DNA from: Pseudomonadota bacterium
Lineage (GTDB): Bacteria > Pseudomonadota > Alphaproteobacteria > Rhizobiales > Rhizobiaceae
Assembly (NCBI GenBank): GCA_023419995.1
Contig: JAEZXF010000115.1
Location: 1-5,086, forward strand
DNA: 5,086 bases
Direction: 5' to 3'
Shown here: positions 1 through 5,086 of the stretch, one piece after another
Position numbering within the stretch: the first letter of the stretch is position 1
How the letters are laid out: each line of letters opens with the position of its first letter
Program-made: the position numbers and the translations under genes
The notes under the pieces: model-generated
Told to the model about the DNA's origin: nothing
Seen by the model: the letters and a program-made list of their open reading frames with translations, nothing else
The model's database searches: none

Positions 1-54
1 TCCTTCTCCCCGTTCACGGGGAGAAGGTGGCCCGAAGGGCCGGATGAGGGGCGG
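1..54 (+). repeat. Left copy of REP-like palindromic repeat
   Basis: This repeat has three parts. A near-perfect palindrome occupies 2-27, with 12-bp arms around a 2-nt centre (arm CCTTCTCCCCGT). A small hairpin occupies 29-41 (GGCCC-GAA-GGGCC). An unpaired G-rich tail runs 42-54 (GGATGAGGGGCGG). Its reverse complement recurs at 485-536. The tail carries the GAGGGG that serves as ribosome binding site for the following DUF559 gene. The repeat may extend upstream of the window. Confidence 0.92.
46..51 (+). promoter_or_regulatory. Shine-Dalgarno that decides the DUF559 start
   Basis: GAGGGG lies 7 nt before the ATG at 59, a good spacing. It sits in the single-stranded tail of the left repeat, outside both hairpins. 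The alternative ATG at 44 would itself lie in the repeat. The ATG at 86 has AAGGA only 2 nt upstream. This favours initiation at 59. Confidence 0.55.
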
Positions 55-58
55 CGCG

Positions 59-469
59 ATGCGTGGCGGGAATGCGCGAAGGACGATGAAGGCAAGGGAG
101 CTTCGTCGGGTTGAAAACCAGGCGGAGGACGTACTGTGGAGCGAACTGCGCGGCAGACGACTAAATGGCTATAAGTTCATGCGGCAGATGCCAATTGGTC
201 CGTACTTTGCCGATTTCGCCTGCCGTGAAGCCAATCTTGTGATTGAGGTGGACGGAAGCCAGCATGCGGAACAAAAGCGCGATAGCTTTCGGGACGAGAC
301 GATGAACGGGAATGGCTGGTCGATTTTGCGATTTTGGCATGCTGACGTGCTGCGAGGCAGGAAGCAGGTCTTGGAAACGATAGTGGCTGCACTGGACGGC
401 CGACTCCGTCACGAAATGATTTCCGTCGAGATGAAATTCCTGCCTGCTTTCGGGAATGCCGGGCAATGA
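59..469 (+). CDS. DUF559 family endonuclease-like protein (PD-(D/E)XK/Vsr fold)
   Basis: The 136-aa product matches the DUF559 family, small proteins with the Vsr-like PD-(D/E)XK nuclease fold whose substrates are mostly unknown. Visible landmarks, numbered from the ATG at 59, are an N-terminal helix with E23 and W27 (QAEDVLW), then GYKF and PIGPYFADFAC with D52, then LVIEVDGSQH with E63, D65, Q68 and H69, and finally the family motif LRFW at 90-93 followed by DVL. D52 with E63/D65 is the likely metal-binding site, and no key residue appears missing. The reading frame is intact and family-typical in length, with a short unconserved tail. Alternative starts are ATG 44, which lies inside the repeat, and ATG 86. 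The gene is enclosed by inverted palindromic repeats and is less GC-rich than its neighbours, which suggests acquisition. A nicking or cleavage role at the repeats, or in repair, is inference. Confidence 0.9.
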   Translation: MRGGNARRTMKARELRRVENQAEDVLWSELRGRRLNGYKFMRQMPIGPYFADFACREANLVIEVDGSQHAEQKRDSFRDETMNGNGWSILRFWHADVLRGRKQVLETIVAALDGRLRHEMISVEMKFLPAFGNAGQ

Positions 470-484
470 CCGCGAGCGTTGGCA

Positions 485-536
485 CCGCCCCTCATCCGCC
501 CTTCGGGCACCTTCTCCCCGTGAACGGGGAGAAGGA
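485..536 (-). repeat. Right copy of REP-like repeat, inverted
   Basis: The reverse complement of this 52-nt stretch equals the left repeat (1-54) except for two missing bases. They fall on opposite sides of the small hairpin, so its stem shortens from 5 bp to 4 bp (498-501 pairs with 505-508 around TTC). The large palindrome is at 510-535 with 12-bp arms. The copy ends 3 nt before the GTG start of the next gene. Confidence 0.92.
510..536 (+). promoter_or_regulatory. Repeat hairpin containing the Shine-Dalgarno of the next gene
   Basis: The 3' arm of the 12-bp hairpin (524-535) contains GGGGAG at 526-531, 8 nt before the GTG at 540, and AAGGA at 532-536, 3 nt before it. These are the only Shine-Dalgarno-like sequences near that start. 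If the RNA hairpin forms, both would be largely paired and translation of the downstream gene lowered, unless ribosomes passing from upstream open it. There is no T-run after the hairpin, so it does not look like an intrinsic terminator. The regulatory effect is inferred. Confidence 0.45.
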
Positions 537-539
537 ATA

Positions 540-1826
540 GTGGACCTCCTGCGTGACAACGAGCTGATCTACGGCAGGCTGCTTCCCGTCGAGGAGCCGC
601 ACCTGATCGAGCGCTACAACAAGGCGCTCAGGGCGTTCGGCCTGCCGCCGACGACGCGGGCGAAGATCTCCATCGACCGCACCGGCTTCTCGCCCGAGAT
701 CGCCGAGGACCTCGGCGACATCCACTATCTCGATCCCAACCAGATCAACCGCCGCTTCATCATCCTGACGCCGCAGCAGGTGTCGCTTCCCGTGGTGCAC
801 ACGGCATTCTCGAACACCTCGCAGCTGCTCTACGAGTTCCTGACGGCCAATGCCCGTGTCATCAACGCGCTGACCATCAAGGACGTGATCTACGGCGAGA
901 TCGAGGATTCGGTCACCCGGGTCGAGGACATCGAGGACCTGCTCTCGATCAGCCAGGTCGAGTTCAAGGTGCTGTCGGCCGAGGACGTCACCGGCAAGGC
1001 GATCGAGCTCGCGACGCTGGTCGACCGGCTGCGGCAGGAGCCCGACTTCTGGCGCGACACGGCCGCGCTCGAGCACATGGTCGACCTCGCCAGGGTCACC
1101 GGCGACATCCGCGAGAACGCGCTGGTTCCCGACCAGGTGATCTTCCGCCACAACGCCTACTGGACCAGCCATTTCGGCGGGCTCTACGTCTTCGTCGATC
1201 CGGGCATGACGACGGTGATCTCGGACCCGTCGGCGCCGGGCTTCCGCCGCTCGCGGCCGTGGCAGGTCAGCTACCTCTCGCTGCACGATGCCGAGCGCGT
1301 CTACGACTTCCTCGTTTCGACCGGCCGCGTCGAGCTGCCGCGCGCCTCGTGGATCGAGGCGTCGGGCTATCTCGAGCATCGCGCCGAGATGGTGGTGCGC
1401 GGGCTGATCCGCAGGGCGGAGCCTGGACGCGACCTGAGCCAGCTCGACCGCGTGTGGCTGCAGACATGGATGCACAACCACGCCGACCTGATCGCGCGCG
1501 ACGGCACCTTTCCCTTCCTCAACGCGGCCAAGCGCGAGATCGCCCAGCTCGGCCAGATGCGGATGGAGGACGTCGCGCCGCAGAACCGCTTCCTCGTCAT
1601 CCGCGCGCGGCCCGACCATCCGGACGCCTGGCTGACCAACCGGCTGATCTCGGATTTCGTGCCCGACGATTTCATGGCACGCTACGTGTTCAACAAGCAG
1701 GGCTTCTACAAGGACTATCAGGGTTTCGACCCGCAGTGGCGCCGCCATGTTGTCGACACGCTGAAAGACACGTATCTGAAGGACAAGGCGGGCTTCCGCG
1801 CGCGGCTCTACGGCCTGAAAGACTGA
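540..1826 (+). CDS. Conserved protein of unknown function, probably DUF6638 family
   Basis: The product is a 428-aa soluble protein with no signal peptide, membrane segment or recognisable catalytic motif. I associate it from memory with the DUF6638 family of Hyphomicrobiales, without certainty. It is rich in acidic and aromatic residues. Distinctive stretches, numbered from the GTG, are DNELIYGRLLPVEEPHLIERY (residues 6-26), YLDPNQINRRFIIL near 63-76, IKDVIYGEIEDSV near 113-125, HFGGLYVFVD at 211-220, PRASWIEASGYLEHRAEM at 267-284, and RYVFNKQGFY at 381-390. GTG 540 is chosen because the family-like sequence begins at once (VDLLRDNELIYG). An in-frame ATG at 456 would add 28 residues encoded by the repeat (including PSPRERGEG), which is unlikely to be native protein. 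The next gene follows after 14 nt, so the two are probably co-transcribed. The insertion-like junction just before the start may have displaced the original promoter or start codon. Confidence 0.72.
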   Translation: MDLLRDNELIYGRLLPVEEPHLIERYNKALRAFGLPPTTRAKISIDRTGFSPEIAEDLGDIHYLDPNQINRRFIILTPQQVSLPVVHTAFSNTSQLLYEFLTANARVINALTIKDVIYGEIEDSVTRVEDIEDLLSISQVEFKVLSAEDVTGKAIELATLVDRLRQEPDFWRDTAALEHMVDLARVTGDIRENALVPDQVIFRHNAYWTSHFGGLYVFVDPGMTTVISDPSAPGFRRSRPWQVSYLSLHDAERVYDFLVSTGRVELPRASWIEASGYLEHRAEMVVRGLIRRAEPGRDLSQLDRVWLQTWMHNHADLIARDGTFPFLNAAKREIAQLGQMRMEDVAPQNRFLVIRARPDHPDAWLTNRLISDFVPDDFMARYVFNKQGFYKDYQGFDPQWRRHVVDTLKDTYLKDKAGFRARLYGLKD

Positions 1827-1840
1827 AAGCGACCTGAACC

Positions 1841-2968
1841 ATGCTCGACCCGATCGTCTCGTTCTTCTCCCGCGTCTTTCAGGTGATCGGCCGCGGCCTC
1901 GGCCTGCTGGTCGGCGTGCTCCTGTGGCCCTTCCTGTGGGTCGGCCGCTGGTACACCCGGCGCGGCTGGATCCTGCGCGCCGTGGTCGGCGCGATCCTCC
2001 TCGGCATCGTCGGCCTCTACGGCTATTTCTTCTACGTCACCCAGTTCTGGAACAACTTCAATCCCGACTATCCCGCCGAGCTGGTGCAGGCGCGCAGCAC
2101 CACCGGCGCGGGCGATCCGGTCGGGCAGCAGGCGTCCGGCGGCGCGACCCAGCCGGCGCAGAGCTGCAAGCCGTCGGCGATCGCCGCCATCTCGGCCGAC
2201 CTCGTCGACTTCAACGTCAACCAGAACGCGTGGATCTCGTCCATGCTGGTCTCCAAGGCCGGGCTGTTCGGCATCGAATGGCGCAACACGCCGTTCTTCG
2301 ACAACAAGGCCGCGTTCCAGCTCGGCATCAACCAGGTGCTGCGCCGCACGACGACGGAGCTGGTCGACACGCTCGGCCGTGTCCGCGGCACCTCGCAGAT
2401 CGACCAGAACCTGCAGGACGCGCGCACGGCGATGGCCTGGACCGAGACGGCCTGGTACATCGGCTGGCGCGGCCCGACGCGGCCGACGCCCAGCGTCTAC
2501 CGCGAGGGCATCGAGAAGCTGCGCGCCTTCAACGCCAGCCTCGAGCGCTGCCAGGCCACCTTCGACGCCCGCGCCGACAACCTGATGCAGTTCCTCGACC
2601 GCATGGCCGGCGACATCGGCTCGACCTCGGACATCCTGCGCCAGCGCATCGAACTGTCCGACGCCGGCTGGTTCGACCTCCGGGCCGACGACCGCTTCTG
2701 GTTCGCCTACGGCCAGCTCTACGCCTATTACGGCATCCTCGTCGCCACGCGCTCGGACTTCGCCTCGGTCATCGCCGAGCGCAACCTGACCACGCTGTGG
2801 ACGCGGATGGAGCAGAACCTGCGCTCGTCGCTCAACGTCCAGCCGTGGATCATCTCCAACGGCAACGAGTCGAGCGCGATCTTCCCGTCGCACCTCGCGA
2901 CCATGGGCTTCAACCTGCTCCAGGTGCGCTCCAATCTGGTGGAAATTCGCTCGGTCCTCGACAGGTAG
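1841..2968 (+). CDS. DUF2333 family inner-membrane-anchored protein
   Basis: This 375-aa protein matches DUF2333, a conserved bacterial family without a known function. The N-terminus is hydrophobic: a first segment at about 15-35 (rich in G, L and W) and a clearer transmembrane helix at about 44-66 (ILRAVVGAILLGIVGLYGYF). A basic stretch, RWYTRRGW, lies between them. A Gly/Ala/Gln/Thr-rich linker (about 84-107) leads to a mostly helical domain to the C-terminus, most likely periplasmic. The only two cysteines, C109 and C237, are in this domain and could form a disulfide. The segment NGNESSAIFPSHLATMGFN (340-358) looks like a conserved signature. ATG 1841 begins the hydrophobic stretch, but its ribosome binding site is weak. 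That fits translational coupling to the gene ending 14 nt upstream. A cell-envelope role is inferred from topology only. Confidence 0.87.
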   Translation: MLDPIVSFFSRVFQVIGRGLGLLVGVLLWPFLWVGRWYTRRGWILRAVVGAILLGIVGLYGYFFYVTQFWNNFNPDYPAELVQARSTTGAGDPVGQQASGGATQPAQSCKPSAIAAISADLVDFNVNQNAWISSMLVSKAGLFGIEWRNTPFFDNKAAFQLGINQVLRRTTTELVDTLGRVRGTSQIDQNLQDARTAMAWTETAWYIGWRGPTRPTPSVYREGIEKLRAFNASLERCQATFDARADNLMQFLDRMAGDIGSTSDILRQRIELSDAGWFDLRADDRFWFAYGQLYAYYGILVATRSDFASVIAERNLTTLWTRMEQNLRSSLNVQPWIISNGNESSAIFPSHLATMGFNLLQVRSNLVEIRSVLDR

Positions 2969-3063
2969 GCGCGGCCGGGTCTGTCGCATTTCGCGCATCC
3001 GGCGACCGTTTCGGGAGCGCGCGGCGCTTCCGTCTGCGGTCTATTTGCCGGAACGACGGTTTT

Positions 3064-3070
3064 GGGGGAG
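3064..3070 (+). promoter_or_regulatory. Strong ribosome binding site of fhs
   Basis: GGGGGAG is placed 6 nt before the ATG at 3077. It fixes the start against the in-frame TTG at 3062, which would place the Shine-Dalgarno inside the coding sequence. The 108-nt gap from the previous stop (2969-3076) shows no convincing sigma-70 promoter and no terminator, so whether fhs has its own promoter is undecided. Confidence 0.8.
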
Positions 3071-3076
3071 AGCCAT

Positions 3077-4756
3077 ATGGCCGGGTTCAAGTCCGACATC
3101 GAGATCGCGCGCGCGGCGAAGAAGAAGCCGATCATGGAGATCGGCGCGAAGCTCGGTATCCCGCCCGAGGAGCTGCTGCCCTACGGCCACGACAAGGCCA
3201 AGGTATCGGCCGCCTTCATCCGCTCCCTGGCCGACCGGCCGGACGGCAGGCTCATCCTCGTCACCGCGATCAACCCGACGCCGGCGGGAGAGGGCAAGAC
3301 GACCACGACCGTCGGCCTCGGCGACGGGCTCAACCGGATCGGCCGGCGCGCGGCGATCTGCATCCGCGAGGCCTCGCTCGGCCCCAATTTCGGCATGAAG
3401 GGCGGGGCGGCCGGCGGCGGTTACGCGCAGGTGGTGCCGATGGAGGAGATGAACCTCCACTTCACCGGCGACTTCCACGCCATCACCACCGCGCACAACC
3501 TGCTTTCGGCGCTGATCGACAACCACATCTACTGGGGCAACGAGCTCGGCATCGACACGCGCCGCATCACGTGGCGACGGGTGATGGACATGAACGACCG
3601 GGCGCTGCGCGCGATCGTCTCATCGCTCGGCGGCGTCGCCAACGGCTTTCCGCGCGAGGCGGGCTTCGACATCACCGTCGCCTCCGAGGTGATGGCGATC
3701 CTGTGCCTCGCCACCGACCTGCGCGACCTCGAGACCCGTCTCGGCAACATCATCATCGGCTACCGCCGCGACAGGAGCCCGGTCTTCGCCCGCGACCTCA
3801 AGGCCGACGGGGCGATGGCGGTGCTGCTCAAGGACGCTATGCAGCCCAACCTCGTCCAGACGCTGGAGAACAATCCCGCCTTCGTCCATGGCGGCCCGTT
3901 CGCCAACATCGCCCATGGCTGCAACTCGGTCGCGGCGACGACGACGGCGCTGAAGCTTGCAGACTACGTGGTGACCGAGGCCGGCTTCGGCGCCGACCTC
4001 GGCGCGGAGAAGTTCTTCGACATCAAGTGCCGCAAGGCCGGCCTGCATCCAGCCGCCGCCGTCATCGTCGCCACGGTCCGGGCGCTGAAGATGAACGGCG
4101 GCGTCAGGAAGGACGATCTCGGCGCCGAGGACGTCGAGGCCGTGGTCGAGGGCTGCGCCAATCTCGGCCGCCACATCGAGAACGTCCGGCAGTTCGGCGT
4201 TCCGTGCATCGTGGCGATCAACCATTTTTCCACCGACACCGAGGCCGAGATCGAGGCGGTCAGGGCGTTCGCGGCAGGGCAGGGCATCGAGGCCGTCCTG
4301 TGCCGCCACTGGGCCGAGGGCTCGGCCGGCATCGAGGAACTGGCGCACAAGGTCGTCGAGCTCGCCGAGACCGGCCATGCCCAGTTCGCGCCGCTCTATC
4401 CCGATGCGATGGGGCTGTTCGAGAAGATCGATACCATCGTCAAGCGCATCTACCGCGGCGCGGAGACGGTTGCCGACAAGGGCGTGCGCGACCAGCTTCG
4501 CCAGTGGGAGGCGCAGGGCTACGGCCACCTGCCGGTCTGCATGGCCAAGACGCAGTATTCGTTCTCGACCGATCCGAACCTGCGCGGCGCGCCCACCGGC
4601 CACGTCGTCCCGGTGCGCGAGGTGCGCCTCTCGGCGGGGGCGGGCTTCGTCGTGGCGATCTGCGGCGAGATCATGACCATGCCCGGCCTGCCGAAAAGCC
4701 CGTCGTCGGAGCGGATCTTCCTCAACGAGCACGGCGAGATCGAAGGGCTTTTCTAG
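3077..4756 (+). CDS. fhs: Formate--tetrahydrofolate ligase (10-formyl-THF synthetase)
   Basis: This cytoplasmic enzyme (EC 6.3.4.3) joins formate to tetrahydrofolate using ATP, via formyl phosphate, giving 10-formyl-THF for purine and fMet-tRNA synthesis or for C1 assimilation. The 559-aa product is the normal full length. The ATP-binding loop is [12 protein letters not shown] (67-78). Both family signatures are present: [11 protein letters not shown] (106-116) and [12 protein letters not shown] (331-342). Residues described for the Moorella enzyme fall at the same numbers here: K74 and R97 at the nucleotide/formyl-phosphate site, and F384 and W412 around the folate. Late conserved blocks are [10 protein letters not shown] (491-500) and [10 protein letters not shown] (531-540). 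The start is ATG 3077, supported by GGGGGAG 6 nt upstream. No truncation or frameshift is seen. The gene runs in the same direction as the DUF2333 gene, but the 108-nt gap makes separate expression plausible. In methylotrophic alphaproteobacteria the same enzyme is called FtfL. No methylotrophy gene is visible here, so a general folate role is the safer reading. Confidence 0.98.
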   Translation: MAGFKSDIEIARAAKKKPIMEIGAKLGIPPEELLPYGHDKAKVSAAFIRSLADRPDGRLILVTAINPTPAGEGKTTTTVGLGDGLNRIGRRAAICIREASLGPNFGMKGGAAGGGYAQVVPMEEMNLHFTGDFHAITTAHNLLSALIDNHIYWGNELGIDTRRITWRRVMDMNDRALRAIVSSLGGVANGFPREAGFDITVASEVMAILCLATDLRDLETRLGNIIIGYRRDRSPVFARDLKADGAMAVLLKDAMQPNLVQTLENNPAFVHGGPFANIAHGCNSVAATTTALKLADYVVTEAGFGADLGAEKFFDIKCRKAGLHPAAAVIVATVRALKMNGGVRKDDLGAEDVEAVVEGCANLGRHIENVRQFGVPCIVAINHFSTDTEAEIEAVRAFAAGQGIEAVLCRHWAEGSAGIEELAHKVVELAETGHAQFAPLYPDAMGLFEKIDTIVKRIYRGAETVADKGVRDQLRQWEAQGYGHLPVCMAKTQYSFSTDPNLRGAPTGHVVPVREVRLSAGAGFVVAICGEIMTMPGLPKSPSSERIFLNEHGEIEGLF

Positions 4757-4764
4757 ACCGCTTC

Positions 4765-4783
4765 ATCGGTTCGACGAAACGAT
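4765..4783 (+). other. Short hairpin just after the fhs stop
   Basis: ATCG-g-TTCG-a-CGAA-a-CGAT forms an 8-bp stem interrupted by one G/A mismatch, with a very tight turn. A T6 run (4791-4796) follows 7 nt later. The distance to the T-run is too long for a classical intrinsic terminator, so it may only help transcript end formation or stability. Confidence 0.3.
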
Positions 4784-4800
4784 CCATCGCTTTTTTCCAT

Positions 4801-4829
4801 GCGGTTGCCGACGGAAAGTCGCCGCTTTT
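4801..4829 (+). terminator. Candidate intrinsic terminator of fhs
   Basis: CGAC-GGAAA-GTCG (4809-4821) stacks on GCGG/CCGC (4801-4804 with 4822-4825), with a 4-nt bulge (ttgc) on the 5' side. TTTT (4826-4829) follows immediately. It lies 45 nt after the fhs stop codon. The bulge and short T-tract keep this tentative. Confidence 0.4.
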
Positions 4830-4858
4830 CCTGATCTGCTTCAGCCTATGCCGGCGTC

Positions 4859-4888
4859 CGGCGGCGTCGATTACGTGCGTCGCCGCCG
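4859..4888. repeat. GC-rich inverted repeat downstream of fhs
   Basis: Perfect 8-bp arms, CGGCGGCG (4859-4866) and CGCCGCCG (4881-4888), enclose a 14-nt loop. After one T/T mismatch a further CG/CG pair can form inside. No T-run follows. A smaller dyad, GGTC-TCC-GACC (4890-4900), sits directly next to it. It may be a factor-dependent end point or an RNA stability element. Confidence 0.5.
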
Positions 4889-4937
4889 TGGTCTCCGACC
4901 TTCATCCCTTCATTCGACGACCGGTGGAATGGTTGAC

Positions 4938-4959
4938 CTGTGTGTTAAATTTCACACAG
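4938..4959. promoter_or_regulatory. Operator-like palindrome (CRP-like spacing)
   Basis: Perfect 7-bp arms, CTGTGTG (4938-4944) and CACACAG (4953-4959), lie around an 8-nt AT-only centre. Read as TGTGT-N6-TCACA (4941-4956), it matches the CRP-type consensus TGTGA-N6-TCACA except for one base. GntR- or LuxR-type regulators also bind dyads of this size. It lies 35 nt before the TGnTATAAT element, a distance at which a bound regulator could act. The identity of the binding protein is unknown. Confidence 0.45.
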
Positions 4960-4994
4960 ATCCGGTTGCAAAAAATAGATGATCGAAAAACTCA

Positions 4995-5003
4995 TGTTAT
5001 AAT
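4995..5003 (+). promoter_or_regulatory. Candidate extended -10 promoter element
   Basis: TGTTATAAT is a perfect TGn-TATAAT extended -10 motif in an AT-rich island of an otherwise GC-rich region. No good -35 hexamer lies 16-18 nt upstream, which is common for extended -10 or activator-dependent promoters. Transcription would run rightwards out of the window. An AT-rich tract can produce this motif by chance. Confidence 0.4.
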
Positions 5004-5022
5004 TCTTGACTCCTTTAATCAT

Positions 5023-5053
5023 GTTTCCTAAACCGCCGAATTATGGCGGAAAC
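5023..5053 (+). other. Inverted repeat in the putative leader of the next gene
   Basis: CCGCC (5033-5037) pairs with GGCGG (5045-5049) around a 7-nt loop, and GTTT (5023-5026) can pair with AAAC (5050-5053) with CCTAAA bulged out. An alternative pairing is GTTTCC (5023-5028) with GGAAAC (5048-5053). It starts about 20 nt after the TATAAT box, so it would lie at or near the 5' end of that transcript. Function is not visible. Confidence 0.35.
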
Positions 5054-5086
5054 AGTCCCCCCGCCGCAATTTTGACGAGATCTAAC

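Larger units (their letters stand above)
1..536. mobile_element. Putative repeat-flanked DUF559 endonuclease cassette
   Basis: A single endonuclease-like gene lies between two nearly identical, internally palindromic repeats in inverted orientation (1-54 and 485-536). The gene starts 4 nt after the left repeat and stops 15 nt before the right one, so almost nothing else is inside the unit. The interior is about 56% GC against roughly 65-70% in the genes to the right. The arrangement resembles the coupling of REP palindromes with RAYT transposases, but the enzyme here has a Vsr-like nuclease fold and not a tyrosine HUH fold. That this is a mobile or formerly mobile unit is inference. The left end coincides with the window edge, so neither the true boundary nor a target-site duplication can be assessed. 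Confidence 0.5.
4757..5086. other. 330-nt non-coding region after fhs
   Basis: No supportable gene lies here on either strand. The first half (to about 4930) holds several GC-rich inverted repeats. The second half turns sharply AT-rich, about 31% GC over 4941-5030 against roughly 65-70% in the genes. It carries an operator-like palindrome and a promoter-like element on the + strand. The simplest reading is an fhs 3' end followed by the upstream control region of a gene starting beyond 5086. A 43-codon frame from ATG 4848 has no ribosome binding site and was not accepted. Confidence 0.7.

Noticed and set aside
1..536. CRISPR-like or toxin-antitoxin interpretation of the left unit
   Set aside because: There are only two repeats, in inverted orientation, with a gene between them and no spacers. 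No second small gene overlaps or adjoins the nuclease as an antitoxin would.
456..539. 28-residue N-terminal extension of the DUF6638-like protein from ATG 456
   Set aside because: These residues are encoded by the end of the endonuclease gene and the palindromic repeat. The family-like sequence starts exactly at GTG 540, so the extension is treated as a start-calling artefact, though read-through remains possible.
492..1748. 418-codon antisense frame opposite the DUF6638-like gene
   Set aside because: Low-complexity Arg/Val/Asp-rich translation mirroring the sense gene, with no recognisable family. A GC-skew shadow.
1808..2998. 396-codon antisense frame opposite the DUF2333 gene
   Set aside because: Same kind of GC-driven shadow. 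The sense protein has a clear membrane segment and family match.
3062..3076. TTG start for fhs five codons upstream
   Set aside because: It would place the strong GGGGGAG inside the coding region. ATG 3077 has ideal spacing and matches the usual family length.
2969..3076. Promoter or terminator between the DUF2333 gene and fhs
   Set aside because: No hexamer pair with acceptable spacing and no stem followed by a T-run. A weak GC dyad around 3015-3033 needs a bulge and was not judged meaningful.
3620..4732. 370-codon antisense frame opposite fhs
   Set aside because: fhs is unambiguous, and the antisense translation has shadow composition and no motif.
4848..4982. Small frame of about 43 codons starting at ATG 4848
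   Set aside because: No ribosome binding site, crosses a hairpin and the operator-like palindrome, and changes composition halfway. No family resemblance.
1924..5031. Open frame of 1035 codons on the + strand overlapping both the DUF2333 gene and fhs
   Set aside because: It is out of frame with two well-supported genes. The translation is dominated by Arg, Pro, Ala and Gly with no domain, as expected when GC-rich third positions are read in another frame.

Overview
The window is about 66-70% GC in its coding parts, with GC-rich codon use and long spurious overlapping frames. Gene content points to an alphaproteobacterium of the order Hyphomicrobiales (Mesorhizobium/Phyllobacteriaceae-like): a DUF559 endonuclease gene between palindromic repeats, a DUF6638/DUF2333-type gene pair, and a formate-tetrahydrofolate ligase close to the Moorella enzyme in its key positions. 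The order is an inference from recognised families, not from a database search.

Layout, all genes on the + strand. (1) Positions 1-536 form a compact unit. A 54-nt repeat (1-54) and its 52-nt inverted partner (485-536) flank one small gene (59-469) for a PD-(D/E)XK/Vsr-like DUF559 endonuclease. Each repeat carries a 12-bp-stem hairpin plus a small hairpin with a GAA (or TTC) loop. The gene is about 56% GC, clearly below its neighbours, and the unit looks like a repeat-associated mobile or domesticated cassette. (2) Three nucleotides after the right repeat, a GTG at 540 opens a 428-aa soluble protein of unknown function (probably DUF6638). It is followed after 14 nt by a 375-aa inner-membrane-anchored DUF2333 protein, so the two look like an operon. 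(3) After a 108-nt gap, with its own strong ribosome binding site, comes fhs (3077-4756), complete at 559 aa. (4) The last 330 nt hold no gene. They contain hairpins downstream of fhs, one of them terminator-like, and then an AT-rich island of about 90 nt with a 7-bp-arm palindrome and a TGnTATAAT element. This is probably the control region of a gene beyond the window edge.

How the parts relate: fhs supplies 10-formyl-THF to one-carbon metabolism and has no evident link to the DUF6638/DUF2333 pair beyond co-orientation. The most interesting region is the left unit. Its right repeat abuts the start codon of the next gene and supplies the only visible Shine-Dalgarno sequence, which lies in the 3' arm of a 12-bp hairpin. 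The two repeat copies differ by a compensatory base-pair loss, which suggests the hairpin structure itself is maintained.
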